Positions 11,718 to 24,689 of a DNA stretch of 64,000 nucleotides are shown piece after piece. Below the pieces are notes generated by a model. That model saw only the letters and a program-made list of their open reading frames with translations, searched no databases and was not told where the DNA came from. A program made the position numbers and the translations under genes. The stretch is taken from positions 316,431-380,430 of the forward strand of contig MNCI01028376.1 in NCBI GenBank assembly GCA_015680685.1. The letters run 5' to 3'. How positions within the stretch are numbered: the first letter of the stretch is position 1; each line of letters opens with the position of its first letter. Origin of the DNA: Gnetum montanum. Lineage: Eukaryota; Streptophyta; Gnetopsida; Gnetales; Gnetaceae.

Positions 11718-12600
11718 TGATGAGTTGTGGAGCAATCCCAACAATCTATCATACAAGTCACGAGTGCTAGTGCATGATCAAATCATAATCCATGGATGGA
11801 CAATGTTATTATACTAGTGATTGATGTTAAGTTCATGAGTTGTCTTCCTACTTTGAGTTAGTGAAGTCTAAGTGTATGGTTTAACTTGTAGTGAGGTGTA
11901 TGTTAAGTAATTTTGTTAGGCTCATTTTACTCCTAAGCATGAATATAATGAAAATGAAGTGAAATGCTAAGTCTAAGTAATGATAAGTAACTAAATCTAT
12001 TGAAATCTATAATGATGAGCATTTGTTCCTAGTTTACCATGCATACCTTAGCCTCATGTAACCATTACTGGGTTATTAAACATTATGCTACTAAGAGAAC
12101 CAAGCAATAATACTACTGCGATAACAAAATAATTACACTTAAATGTTTGAAATCAGTCATACTCATTCCGCTTTATTAATGAACAAAGAAAATTAAATTA
12201 CTTAGAAAATATGAAGATTTAACTAAGTAAACATGTAAATTAGTCTAAGTAAAATAGTAAACTAAGTTTATGCTACAATGATGTAAAGCAATCTCAATCT
12301 TTATTTCTAGTCATGAACTATGCCCAAGTACATTTCACTTGAATAAATATTTTGCATAATTGCTAAACATCTAATTGCAGGAATTCACTTTATCTCTAAC
12401 TAAGAAAACAAACTATAAGAATTTTGCTAAAGGTGGAATGGAAAAGTTATGGATTGAGTGCTCAAGTGCTAGTATTTATAGGGTTTCATGCATCTCATAT
12501 CAATGATGATGTAACATGAATTATGACATCATATCTATGACATCGTTGCTACGATATTGCAAATATGATATCACAATGCAAAAAAAATTTAAATTTATCA
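11718..12600 (-). repeat. 3' LTR of M2
   Basis: 883 bp beginning TGATGAGTTG and ending AATTTATCA, followed by TACCCCCATGACTAA (PPT side), as in the other Athila-like copies. The middle shares the CTACT..GAACCAAGCAATAA block with 20100-20200 and 63360-63410. It is more diverged than the other LTRs. Confidence 0.7.
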
Positions 12601-12789
12601 TACCCCCATGACTAACTGGAAACTCACCCTTGAGTTAAAATAAAATGGGGATAAAATCCCTTATAAAATTAGGAGGTAGACTCAACTTGACATGACTTGA
12701 TAACTATTTACATCACTTAGAATGCTGCAATTGTGTTTTTACAAAATGACACAGTTACATGAAAAGACAAAAAACAAAACACAAAATTT

Positions 12790-15600
12790 GAAGTAGCTCA
12801 ATGTAGATCAAGTTCCAAGTGGTGGAGGCTCTTCCATTGATTCTTCCCTTTATCATTAAGCTTCTAGAATTGATAGTAGGTAAGGAGCACCTGAAGTTTC
12901 TCCTCCTCTATCTTGGGATAATATACCTTTCATGCTTATTGTGCAATGTTAGATAGAGTGGGTACATCCCATGGACATGGTAGTTATGAAAACATCTTAT
13001 TTTCTTTCACATACTAGGCTGCAACTTGTCATCTTTCTTCTTCAAATGCTCTACATTTATTTCTAAGTTTCTAAGAATCTAACATGTGATGTGCTAAGGT
13101 TTTTGCTACATCTTGCTACCTATGGTAGCTAGACTTGACAATTTATAGCTTTGAGTTTGCCACATGTAGCTTCTGTAGTGCATCCTTCATATTGACAAAC
13201 TTTTTCTCATACATTGTATATATGACCACTACCTATTGCTCTAATTCATTTTTGAGGCATGCTTTTTATTAAAATGGCCAAGTTACCATAATGAAGATTT
13301 TCTAACCCCATATTTTGTAAGGTCTTCAATCTAAAGGTCTTTATTTTTTACTTTTGCCTAGTAGAAATGGGCTAAACTATCCAAGATGGATTACCAATCT
13401 AGATTTTGGGTAGAAAGGGAATTGATTTTGGCTTTTTTCATTTGGATTTCTTTTTCATTTATCTATTTATACATTCCCACCTAGTCTTTGAAATTCTTCT
13501 TAATTCATTCATGCTTCTTCACCTCATCCTACCACACACTAATTTTGATTGTTAACTTTTGACAGACGAAGTAGACTTCTTTCATTGATAAGATTTTGTT
13601 CTCTCATATCAAGTGATTCATGTCTTGGTTGGTTGACTCAGACTAGTTGTCCTCTGGGTTGTTAAATGCTCTTCTTGAGACCATTTTTCTACTTTTCAAT
13701 GTTGGTCAACCAAGCATTATTAATAGATAATTATTTATTTTTCTCTTGTAAGGCAGTGAACACTTTGGTGGGTGCATATGTCTAAGCCTTTACCAATGAT
13801 GCATCCCACACTGCCTTCTCCCTATCCTTCTTCATTATTATGTTGTGAATAATCAATGCCTTACATGGTCAAATTTGAGTTGGTCTAGTTGGTCAAGTAT
13901 TGTGAATTGTGCAAGGTCTTTCTTATCCACTCTCAAGTTTGCTAATTCTACATGTAACCACTACATTTCATTCTCCACATGTTCAACTCTAGTCTTTGTC
14001 ATGACCAAATTCTCTTTTGTGGTGATCAAATCATATTGGACTATAGTGATATTACTAGGGATATCAAAAAGATTTTGCATCACTTGACATATCTACAAAA
14101 ATCAATCTAGAATATCTTCATGCTCTATAGGAGTCATTGAGGTTCTGAAAAGCATTTGACCATCTTGTGCTCCAAAGATATTGGTTGGTTGCACAACAGA
14201 TACATTAAATGATTTTTTATGTGATTGATGGTGACCTCTGAAGCTCCTACTGCATCTTAGTATTTCATGACCACAACAGTGGTACATTCACTAATTTCAA
14301 GCATTACTTAGAATGATGTAGCATTCCTAGATATCTATTGTGTCTAATCTTCCGCTCCTCCTACTTACAATGACACCTACCTATCAACTAAATTTGTGGA
14401 GATTTTGGGCCTTATAGGGCTCTTCCGTGCTTTGTATAAATTGGACCCTTCCTTTATTCCCCAACTTATTATCTCTACAATTTTCTGCAGCTGGATAATG
14501 GATGGTTTGCAATCCTATAGTGGTAGTGGTGGTATTTATTGTTTTTGTTGTTGTTGTTTAGCCTGTAGTTTTTGTTCAATCTGAGGTTAGCTACTAGGCT
14601 TTTCCTGCTACTATTGACTGGTAGTGGGAATGCTATCAGCAAGAGTGGAACCTATAACTCCTTCAATGCCTACTGGCTTCTCTATTTGATCCTTATTTGG
14701 TGGCACTAGCTTGAGCATTTCTACATAGGAAGCATTTTGGACCTTCCTAGAAACATCATTAGTATATCCTAGGATTCTAGCTTGACGACATAGCTTTCTA
14801 ATGAGACAATAGAATGGAAGTGTCAATTTTTTTACCTTCTTCTCTTCAAACAATCTTTAGATCTTAAGGAAGAACATATGGATAATGTTGTTATTGAATT
14901 TTCCCATCAAAGTTATGCTTCCTCTAGTTGCATATGTAGATATTTTGTTGATCCTCTTTGTTGGATAGTGATAGATTTCAATCTTAAAGTATATTTTCTC
15001 CTTAGCTATGATCTCACTATACTCTTTATCTTCTTTTTGATATGCCTTGTGCAACCATAGCCTCTTAGCATTAGCATCTGATCTTGTTGAGATCTATGCC
15101 ACATTTTCTCCTTCATTTGGGATGTTGAGGGCCTTTGCAATTGCCTCTACCAAGTATGGCACAAAGACTCCTTCAATTTTGATTCAAGCATATGCTTACT
15201 TGTTCTGCCAAAATTGGTATGTTTCTCTTAGATACCACTCTTCACTATTAGACAAATTATGCTATAAGGAAGACACTTGGAGTTGCATCTTTATAGCTTC
15301 TTGAGCAAACTCTATGAAAGGACTAAAGTTCAACTTTGCAATGACTATGAACATGATAGATTCTTCTTGAATTACTTAGAGGCATTTAGAAGATAAGGTG
15401 AGACATTGTTCTTGTTCAAGAATTGGTGGAATTTCTACCTCTTCTTGGGTTGAGTGTTTGATGACAAGAGTTTTTTGGTGGACACTATATGATTACGCAT
15501 CTTGTTCTGCTTATGGAGCTTGTTCTCCTACTTGCCTCTCCTGTGGCCTCTTAGTCTTTTGCTCCCATGTTGGCAAGGTTCAATAGTTGCTAGTCTCTTT
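12790..15600 (-). pseudogene. ORF3 of M2 (plant transposon protein-like, coiled coil)
   Basis: An additional ORF between pol and 3' LTR, read from about 15600 down. Blocks shared with the copy at 41359-44179 include WYLRETYQFWQNK, VPYLVEAIAKAL, YFKIEIYHYPTKRI and LTLPFYCLIRKLCRQA (near 14800). The last resembles the LPFPSLIT.LCRRAGV signature remembered from plant transposon-protein domains of Athila-like elements. The C-terminal half is charged and predicted from composition to be coiled coil. Function is unknown; no membrane segment suggests an envelope. Several stops break it. Confidence 0.6.
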
Positions 15601-15699
15601 GGAACCATCTGCAATCAACAATAGTTTCATATTATTAAATTGTTTACATCAGTTCTTAACAATCTTTTTCTTCCTCATACCCCTGATTAGACCAAGTTC

Positions 15700-17900
15700 C
15701 TATCTTATTATTATTTCAAAGTTACAAAAATTTTCAAAAGAAATTCCTTAGTTGTTATTAATTACTTATGACCTTTCATAGTTATTATTTTCTTACTTAT
15801 TATGTGTTAAAATGGTTGTTATGGTCACTTAGGAGAATTAACTAAGTCCTCTTTGCTTAAGTTTGATTGATTAATAATAAGGCTCTTATTATTTCTTATA
15901 CTTACCCTTTATGGTATCTTCTAGGTGTTAGGAATTTTTGGCTAAAATTTTTAGATGTATCACACAATGTAACCCCCCTCCCCCAACAACTACATTGAGC
16001 ACTCTAGGATCAATAGGGTTCAAGAACTTCAGAAATCAGATCTATGTAAACAAAGTTATGGCCTTGGGAAGCTAGTGTGCAAGAGCTATGAGAAAAAATT
16101 ACAAAAACTTCTCTTGTTGCAAAATGAAGGAATGAAAAATTTCACTAACTCTCGCATGTACATATACTATTTTTATATGCATGACATTGTAGATGATACA
16201 TCATAGATACAAAATCATAGGTAGTACAACATCAGCATTAAAACATTTCAATTTTTTTTTTGAATTTTAAGAGAAAAATGAGTCAATTGAAATTTTAGAA
16301 AAATGTGAAACTTGTACAAATGATCTTAGATCATTAATGATAAAAAATTTTAAGAAAATTGGCATTCAAAATTCGTAAGGAAGGAATCTTGGGTAACAAA
16401 AGTTTATTGAATGGATAGGAGATGGGTTAAGAATTTAGGATATATGGATTGATTGTTAGATGATATGGAAAGTATTTATTGAATCTTGATTATTTTGGAA
16501 GGGACATGATGATGTGGAATTGCTTACCAAGTATTAAATATAAGAGTCATAAAAGTGGATCCTTCCTAAAGTAGGCTTTAGCCCTTAGTACCCTTATATA
16601 ACTACACCTAAAGGTGTTCTTAGGCACTCATGGAGTTGAATGTAATGCATACATGTTTAGCAAAAGACACATATTAGTATTGTCATATTGGGAAAGTATC
16701 ACTATATTATACAAAACAACAAAATTACATTCACATATACAATGAAGTGAGATGGACTGTGGAAGGTGTTGCTAAAGAGGGGACATGAGGTATCTTACCA
16801 TAGACATAATGAACTCTTGTGTGTAATCTATGGTTAAAGTAATCATCAATCTTTCCTTCCAAGATTCAAACCAAGTCCAAATCACTTTCTTGTGGCATCA
16901 CATTACTTTTTCTCTGGAAGTCACAACTATAAGACTACCATAGCTATAAGCAGTATTACCACTTAGCATATGGGTCAAGAGAGGAGTTTATTCATGGTAG
17001 TTTTTTATTTTTGAGGTTCTCGAGAAGCCACCTACTTTTAGGCATGGATAACATATCTTTCTAGTGGAACCCTTAGAAATTTATTTTGTGCATGGATTTT
17101 ATTTTTCACTATGTTGACCTGTAGAGGACAACATTTAGGCATGGGTAATATGTCTTTTCAATGACATAGTAACATAGCACTTATTGTACTATTACTTCCA
17201 TTTTTTATTAGTTCTACAATGATATAATACATCCTTAAAAAAAAGATAGAATCATACAGCAGTGATCCAAGTGAATCCATAAGTTTCTTTAATGTCACAC
17301 CCTTGTCATTTCCACTTGGTTCCTCACTCTTCTATCTAAGCATAATGATCACAGCTTTATTCTTAGTTTTATTGTGAGAAGAATATCATTATAGACATGC
17401 TAAGATCCTCTTATTATTGGAATGGGTTTATTGATGTCATGGTCTCATTGTATGGGTAATTAGTCCCTTATGACTAGTAATATAGAGAAGTCTTTACCTT
17501 ATGGGGACTACATCTTGCTTTATTTAGTGTATTTTATTAACAACTGACAAAAATATTTGCAAGTAAAATGATGAAAAACTACAAAAGATTATAAAAGACT
17601 TCAAAAATTAAAAAGATAAAAAGAATGAAAAATTATCAAAGAGTTAAGAAATTATTAAGAAATTAAAAATATAAAAGAATCAAGAAAGTAGAAAGAAGTA
17701 GTAAGAAAGTGAAAAAATTCAAAAGGTACCTATGTGTCATGGTGGACATCCCCATGACTATGATTACAGCTAGTCAACTAGAAAATTATATAGGTAGAGG
17801 ACATTTAGACAAGCTAGGTAGAATCCTTAATGGAGTTGGGATATTTATGGTAGGATTTGGCTTGTTATAGTTTTACTAAGATAAGCTTATGTGGGCGAGA
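15700..17900 (-). other. Non-coding spacer of M2
   Basis: It lies between integrase and ORF3 and matches the spacers at 1650-3030 and 36640-38340, including a conserved AAAGTAGGCTTTAGCCC-type block (16567-16583) and a purine-rich AAAG/AAAT stretch (17540-17730). No gene is seen. Confidence 0.55.
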
Positions 17901-18089
17901 TGGATGATGAATGTACATGGCACTAAATGGGTAAGTCATCGAGATCATGTATAGCCCCTCCCAAAGGATTTGGAACTTAACTTTTGTTAGACATGGTTGA
18001 AATTGTAGTATAGGACCTAATCACTTGCTTGTACCAACACATATCATATTCATGCATTGTTCCTATGCTTCAAGTATTTCTTGTGGATA

Positions 18090-19777
18090 TCATTAAACAT
18101 AAGTGCTACTAGCCTATTTTCTTCTAATAGATTAAGATTCATTAGTTGCTCTTTCTAGGCTAAGCTTAGGTTTAGGTCAAGTTTTCTAGCAGTAGCTAGA
18201 GTTTGAAGCTATACCTAGATTAGTAGTGTGGGTAATTTACTATAAAGTAGCTTATAGAATGAATATCCAATGGGTAGTTTCCACATTATTCTATAGGCTC
18301 ATAGAGCATCATTTAGCTTGGTTCTTTAATCCTTTCTAAATCTACTAACCATCATATTTAATATTCTAGTAATTTTACAGTTAGTTTCTTTTGCCTAACC
18401 ATTAGCTTGAGGATGATATGGTGTGATCAATTTATGGTTCACCCCAAGTTGTTGCATGAGCTTCTTAAAATTAGCACTAGTAAAATGAATCCCATTATCT
18501 GAAATGAGCATCCTTGGTACTTCAAATTGATTCACCACATGTTCTTAGAATAATTTTGCAGCTATTTTGGCTATACACTATTTAACTTTAGTTGCCTCTA
18601 CCCACTTTGTTTAATAATCCATGGTCACTATTATGTAAGCCTTTTCATTCAACATTGGTGTAATGGGTTCCATGAAGTCAGTTCCCCATATATCAAATAG
18701 TTCTAATGATTGTATCTATTATTATGGTGCTTCATTCTTGGCTATTATTCCTCCATCTTTTTGACCCCTTTCACAAGATTTCATAAATTTGTGGACATCT
18801 TACAACAAGGTAGGCTAGAAGTAGCCTGCCATCATAAGTTTTAATGTCATCCTACTACCTACATAATGGCCACCACATGGATGTTTATGTACATCATGTA
18901 GGATCCATTGTTGATTATATTTTGGTACACACCATCATACTAATCCACCGACACAAATCTTATAAAGGTTTTCATTTATTTCCAAATATCTCTTAATCTT
19001 ATGAAGGAACTATTATTCCTATTTCTTTTCTCACTCAACAAGAAGATCTTGTATGGTTAAATAACTTATGTAATTAGTGATCCATGATTTCCTTGTTTAG
19101 TCAACAATCATTATTATCTTAGTAAACATGTTTTCATCAGGGAACTACTCTGAGAATGGTTCTTCATGGTCTTTTGATTTCCATTGTAACCTCAACAAGT
19201 GATCAACTACTACATTCTCTCTACCCTTCTTGTCAATCATGGCTATGTTGAATTCTTGTAGAATGATAAGTCATCTAATCACCCTAGGACTTACTACTAG
19301 TTTTTTCATGAGGAATTGGATTGCACTAGGATCAGTGTGGACATAGATTGGATACTTGAGCACATAATGTTGGAATTTTTATCTTGCATACACCATTTCC
19401 ATAAGCTTATTTTCTATGGTGGTGTAATTAATTTGTGTCTGAATGATGCTTCTACTAGCACAATGTATAAAGTATGGCCTTTTCTAGTCATCCAACTATG
19501 TTAGCACTACATCTAATGCAAAATTTGAAGCATCCATCATGATATTTAAAGGCTTATACTAATCTAGATCTTGAAGGATTGGTATCTTGATCAACTTCTA
19601 TTTAAAGGTTTTAAATGCTTTCTCACATGATTCCATCCATTGAAATGGTGTATCCTTCTTGGTTACATCTACCAATGATTTTGCAATTTTTGAAACATTT
19701 TCTATAAATCTTCTATAGTATCCCTTGTGATCTAAAATTGATCAAACATTTTTGATGATTTATGGCCTTTGGGTAAT
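18090..19777 (-). pseudogene. pol: pol 3' half of M2 (RT end, RNase H, integrase)
   Basis: The integrase core is legible on the minus strand at about 18400-18720: LFDIWGTDFMEPITPM, MLISDNGIHFTSANFKKLMQ, ITPYHPQANGQAKETN. Here the D, D and E positions are all kept. The C-terminal GYSFYKLLYSKLP follows. RNase H and RT remnants run to 19777 with frequent frameshifts. The alignment order follows E1 at 3060-5000. Confidence 0.72.
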
Positions 19778-20704
19778 TGATAAGCAACAAGGTACCCCAA
19801 CACACAACCATACGAATCACAAGCATTCATGTGCGATTCGGTTGAATTTTGTGGACTTTATAGTTTCTAGTGCACTAGCCTTCTAGTAGGTGAATCTTGC
19901 CTCAAGGTCATTCATTGTCTTCCCAATTACACATGTGACATTCATTAGTATGGTTAATCATAATTGAGTTATCTGATATTTATCATGTTTTATTTTATGG
20001 GTTGGTGTTTAAAGGGAGATAAAGTAATTGGATTAACTAATTTAATTTAACTAATTAGCTAATATGTAACTAGTCCTAACATAAGTATCTAATCCCACTC
20101 TCTACACACATCCTAAACCCATGTATACATTGTTGGATTACCAAGCGCTATGCTACTGGGCATACCAAGCAATAACATTGCTGGGATTACTAAGCAAATA
20201 CATGTCACACTCGAAGTGGTCGTACTTATGTGCTTAATCGATATAGCTTATCTTTCTTAATTGCTCCATTAACATAATTACTAGAAAACATTTAATAAAA
20301 AAATAATTGAAAACATTAAATGCATAAATGAAACATTTAATCTATCCAAAGTGCTACAAGGTTTATTAGAAAACTAGTCTTTATTGTTGCATACACTATC
20401 ATGCTCAAGTACAATAATGCTTGAATAAAGATCCATGCACTCAATGACTCCTACTACAAGCACTCAAGAAAAATATTCTAACTTTCAAATAAATAAATTC
20501 CAAGATCTTTGCTACTCCTAAAATTTTGTTGCCATAAATGTAGCTAGTAGGTGCGTATTTATAGCCAAAAAGTGGACACTACATCAATAGGGCCTCATCG
20601 ATGCATGATACAATGCGTTAATGAGGCCTCATCAATGAGGCCAGGTCAACAAGGCTACATTGATGAGGCCTTGTTGATGCAACCAAAACAACTATGACTC
20701 ATCA
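19778..20704 (-). repeat. 3' LTR of M3
   Basis: 927 bp from TGATAAGCAAC to GACTCATCA. It shares with 63006-63937 the block TACCCC..ACAACCATACGAATCAC and the CTACTGGGCATACCAAGCAATAAC block. The U3 tip has GGCC-centred palindromes such as ATGAGGCCTCAT (20621-20632). Confidence 0.82.
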
Positions 20705-20929
20705 TATCCCCATGACTAAATGAAAACACATCCTTGAGTTCTTTTACAAAATTGGGAAGGTATGGGATCATTGACTAACCTTTCACAGATAAAATAAATT
20801 GACTTGATAAAAATAGAGTGCCTGAGTATACGAATCAACACATTACAAAAAATGATGGTGTTCATGACACAAAATTGAATACCATGACACAATTCTTCAA
20901 AACTAGATAGTATGTTCCTTGATGATGTG

Positions 20930-21715
20930 AAGTTTGATGGAGAAGATCAAATAGTCCCAAGTAGTAGTGGCTCCTGGGGTTCTAAGGGACCTTCACTAGC
21001 TTCACACATGTGCGATGGTCAAGGCAGTTGTGGTTGTTTTGCTACTGTTTCAACTTCTAGCAATCATTCATCCTTTTGGCTAGGTTCTCAATAGTTAATC
21101 ATTGATCTATGAATCGTGCTCTGAGAACTTCAAGTTCAACATTTGCAATGTTAAGCTTCTGCTTAATGTCTTTATGGTATTTGAACTCTACCTTGTATAG
21201 AAAATATGAATTAGCCACTTGTTTTTCTAACTTTGACCAAAATTTTCTAGTAGTCAGCATAGCCAAGTTTGAATAGCAGAGATTGGCCAACTCCATTTAT
21301 TCTATGATTTCTTTTATCTACAACTCCCTTACGTGGATCTCTGCTTTATTATATATCAAACTTCTTTTCCTTGTTAGAGTTGCTAGAGATCTTCATTTAT
21401 TTTTGCCTTTGCCATTTGGATGTGCTACTCTCTTACTTCCTTCTATAGGCCAACTTGGTCTCTATAGTGATTTTTAACTTTTTCAAACTTCAAAGCTTCA
21501 TTTTTCTAGGTAGCAATCTCAATAGAAAATTTCTGGCACAAAGCATGAACTTCTTCCATTGATAGATTATGATTCTTTGTGGCCAATTTCCTTAATTCCA
21601 TATTCACCCTAGCTAGCTACTCCTACTATTGATAAATGAATTCTTGAATTTGTTCTTTTTGGGCATCAACATTATGTAGGCGATGATTTTGTGTAGTTAA
21701 TGCTTTGTTTTCCTG
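20930..21715 (-). pseudogene. ORF3 C-terminal part of M3
   Basis: A 65-codon open block at 21296-21099 starts MELANLCYSNLAML and contains LEKQVANSYFLYKVEFKYHK and NVELEVLRARFIDQ. It aligns with LEKQVVKLYLLYEAKFKHQE...KLDVLKKHFIEQ of the composite element P. Upstream, ENKALTTQNHRLHNVDAQ (near 21700) also aligns. The 3' end carries EGPLEPQEP, shared with P (GPLEPQEP). Conservation of this charged heptad-like region suggests an important coiled coil. Confidence 0.65.
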
Positions 21716-22444
21716 GTGCATCTACACCAAGTATGTGTATGCATTCATGTCCAAATGAAACACATTCATGAGCATGATGACACATTATGCATGTACACCA
21801 ATTCACACCATACATACACATGTCCTTACCAACCACATTATAGGCTTTGTAATGGCCTAATGAGAACAATGATAGCCTTGTCCCTAAAACAAATATGACT
21901 TCTTTACTGTGGTGAGAAGGAATTGTCTGAGACTCTATTCCACAACAGTAAAGAGAACAGACTTTTTATTATTATTATTATGAAATTCTTATCCTAATGA
22001 GTGACTACAAAGGGCAACAACTACTCTCTAATATACTTGAAGTGAAAATATCACTTCAGATGGTTAACGTTTAGATTACATAGTTAATTGATTGAAAATT
22101 TTATAACTTGTAGTTATTGTAGAATTCCTATCCATATGTGTTGATGAGAAAGTCCTCATTGAGTGAAAGGACATCACCCTTCAATTGAACAATTCATATT
22201 GAGAAATTCAAAATGGTTGATAGGGATACCCTTTCTTTCATGTCATGTGTCTAAGAACACCCTTCAATAGTTTCATATTTTTTCTTAAATAGTTTCATAA
22301 GGTCCATTAATTCCTTATATTTTTTCTTGGTTAGTATGCAATTTGATCAATTCATTAATTCCTTTTCTTAAACCTTTGTGGCTCTTAGATAACTATGCCT
22401 TCTAGATCAAATATTATTAGTAAAGTTGGAAAAAAGGTCATTAC

Positions 22445-22560
22445 CATGAGTGTTATGAGACTCGAACTCTACAAGTCGCTTTTTTTTCAAAAATAAACTT
22501 AGACTCAACAGAGTTACTGAGGTAACTAGCATCAAGGTCCAAATGATCAGTGGAAAATTA
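22445..22560 (-). repeat. Possible tRNA-derived SINE fragment
   Basis: On the minus strand GAGTTCGAGTCTC resembles a pol III B box, with an A-box-like CCTCAGTAACTCTGTTGAG about 45 bases upstream. No clear tail or flanking duplication was found. Confidence 0.28.
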
Positions 22561-23510
22561 GATTTTCACCCTATCTTATGAGTGGCGAGTTACTTGGTTG
22601 AGAGAGAAAACCCACGACTCTACAAGTGCTTGTGAAAACCCTACCAGTTTCATAACACTGAATTACCATAGCCTCAATGTTCATATTTTTCTAAGTAATT
22701 GTTCATGAATGGTTAGGAGATGTTCAAAAGTTTTAACTTCTTTTTGAATAATTATGCCCTTGTGTAAGCCTAGAACTTAGTGATCCCAAAATGAATACCT
22801 TACCGATATTTCAAATGATAACCCTAAATATTTTGTACAACTCCTTTGATTACAAAATCCTTTAATTTTGACAAATCCTTAGATCTAATTAAATGAAAAA
22901 GTTTAGTTATGTTCACTTCATTATTTAAAAACGCCTACACCTTGCATATCAATGATTTTATACAAACAATTGAGAATAAGATGAATGAGTACTATATATG
23001 CTAGAGTCATTGGCTCACAAGCTTAAAGATAGACATTTAACAAATTTAGGAATATTTAGGTAGCTATCAGAGTTACCTATGGTAATGACACAATAATCTA
23101 ATTTGTCACATAAGAAGCAGAGCATCTTGATATTTGCCAAAAGCTTGGGACATATATCTACCTGTGTTTTGTTTGATAGAAACTTCAGAATTAATGAAAA
23201 ACAACCTAGAATGATAAAGGAGGCTTTCCTGCTAAAATAATTATCTAAAGTTCATCCATGCTTATAGCTAGCAACTTATAGATGCAACCCATGGATTGCC
23301 ATCAGAAACCATGATTAAGCTATTAAGAAAAATGAATGAACGTAAAAATACATTTTTTAAACTATTAAATATCTATATGCTAGATATAAAGTGTTTAAGA
23401 AACCAGAATAATTACGTAAGCACGTATCAAATGACAATACATTAGGCAATCTCAAAAACAACAGTTTGTCTGGTAAATGTTGTATTCATCCTTCACCAGA
23501 CCCTATTAAG

Positions 23511-23554
23511 TTCTGACACCATCTTGGTGATTTTCTGACACCATCTTGGTGATT
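23511..23554. repeat. 22-bp tandem duplication
   Basis: Two identical adjacent copies of a 22-bp unit beginning TTCTGACACCATCTTGG. Confidence 0.9.
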
Positions 23555-23732
23555 TTCAACATTTATTTAGCCACAAACACATACAAATTGTTTCATGAAG
23601 TTCGCAGGCTTCTTCCACGCAGTATCAAAGAGTTTTGATGTATTATATTTGTAGAATTTGGGACTGCCGAAGAATGAAATATCTGTTCCCCATCTTAACT
23701 ATCTTCCTCAATCTCTTTTTATTCATTGTTTG

Positions 23733-24017
23733 TTATTTCAAATGAGAAGCTGCTCCTTGAGGCAGAATGTTTATGACACGAAGAATTTCTTCTTCATTGA
23801 TTGAAACGATTTGTTGCAGTTTTCTGGAGTGAACCACCCTACCTTTGATTGATATTTCATAGAAATTTACAAATACCGCTTCCAAGTCATGGTTAAGTAG
23901 AGGATATGGTAGGATGCTAAGTTCATTTTGCGTATACAGCAATAATCCATGGTCATCCGAAAAAAGACATGTCTTTTCTTTACATGTGAAACCTATCTCT
24001 TGTTCCTGTTTGAACAT
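23733..24017 (-). CDS. Unrecognised 94-codon frame, possible terminal exon
   Basis: The minus strand is open from ATG at 24017 to TAA at 23733, with normal protein-like composition: MFKQEQEIGFTCKEKTC, then LLLYTQNELSILPYPLL, VNFYEISIKGRVVHSRKL and INEEEILRVINILPQGAA. The frame is open seven codons further upstream, to a TAG near 24040; an AG at about 24025 could be a splice acceptor. AATGAATAAAAAG about 15 bases past the stop could be a poly(A) signal. It resembles a last exon of a plant gene more than transposon debris, but no family is recognised and no other exons were found nearby. Confidence 0.35.
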   Translation of the reverse strand: MFKQEQEIGFTCKEKTCLFSDDHGLLLYTQNELSILPYPLLNHDLEAVFVNFYEISIKGRVVHSRKLQQIVSINEEEILRVINILPQGAASHLK

Positions 24018-24109
24018 ATCTCTAAAAGTTGAGTCAAACTAGTTCACGTCAATCTGCAGATACTGATGGTAGAAGTTTACCTTAAAACCCTAACAAGAAA
24101 AAAGAATAA

Positions 24110-24430
24110 AAAAAAAAATCCTTACAAAAATAGAAGAATTGCATCGTTTAGAAAAGATTGTTCTGCTGAATGTCTACCAACATAATTTTGAAGCTTGGAA
24201 AACTTACTTGAGTTACTTCAAGTAAAGATACCATTCTGCTACCAAATACTTGCCGTGCCCTGTAACGATTCCAAATCATTCCGATGTTTGAGAAACTTAA
24301 TTCACATGAAACTGTGGAACTGTAAGAAACTAAAGTTCTTGCCAGGGACATTTGAACAGCTATTGTACATCCAGGCCTTGCATCTTGAAACCTCGGATGG
24401 TTGTAAGGAAATTATATTTTTCTTAAAGCA
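24110..24430 (+). pseudogene. Leucine-rich-repeat immune-receptor fragment
   Basis: EELHRLEKIVLLNV (near 24135) and, in another frame, SFRCLRNLIHMKLWNCKKLK then FLPGTFEQLLYIQALHLE (24260-24395) fit the L..L..L.L..C..L..LP repeat of plant NB-LRR proteins, which detect pathogen effectors. The frame changes and no NB-ARC region is present, so this is a relic. Confidence 0.5.
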
Positions 24431-24689
24431 AAGTAACTGCTCCTTTATTCCAATTAACGTCATAGAATATGGGAATGACCACTGCTGCTCTTCCTCATAT
24501 CTTTTAAATTAAAATTAAAATTTTTACTTGAGTCTACTCAAACTCTTTACATCCAATCTAATGAACCAGTTTTAGAATTCCTATTCCCAAAGAAAATATC
24601 ACATAGCGGTTACAAGCCAAGAACCTTACAATTATACTAATACCATCATCATTTCCAATTCCATTCAACACTACTTTGACTGTGCATAT

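Larger units (their letters stand above)
11718..19777 (-). mobile_element. Athila-like element M2, 5' truncated
   Basis: A minus-strand element with 3' LTR 11718-12600, PPT-side sequence (12601-12620), ORF3 (about 12790-15600), spacer (about 15700-17900), integrase (about 18090-18960), RNase H and the last part of RT (to 19777). The rest of RT, protease, gag, PBS and 5' LTR are missing because another LTR begins at 19778. Its pol is shifted in many places. It is the longest copy here that keeps both pol and ORF3. Confidence 0.78.
19778..21715 (-). mobile_element. Athila-like element M3, 3' end only
   Basis: A 3' LTR (19778-20704), PPT-side sequence and ORF3 (about 20930-21715) on the minus strand, inserted in the RT of M2. 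Homology to the family ends abruptly near 21715. Pol, gag and 5' LTR are absent, so the copy is truncated. The left flank is GTAAT; no matching duplication can be found because the other end is lost. Confidence 0.75.
21716..23700. other. Intergenic sequence, no gene supported
   Basis: A+T-rich. It holds a TTATTATTATTA run near 21968, a 22-bp perfect tandem duplication at 23511-23554 (TTCTGACACCATCTTGGTGA core), and a possible SINE at about 22445-22560. Nothing else is supported. Confidence 0.4.

Noticed and set aside
21716-21900. Overlapping short frames with His-rich peptides near 21720-21900
   Set aside because: They arise from a local CATACACATG-type low-complexity stretch just past the truncated ORF3.
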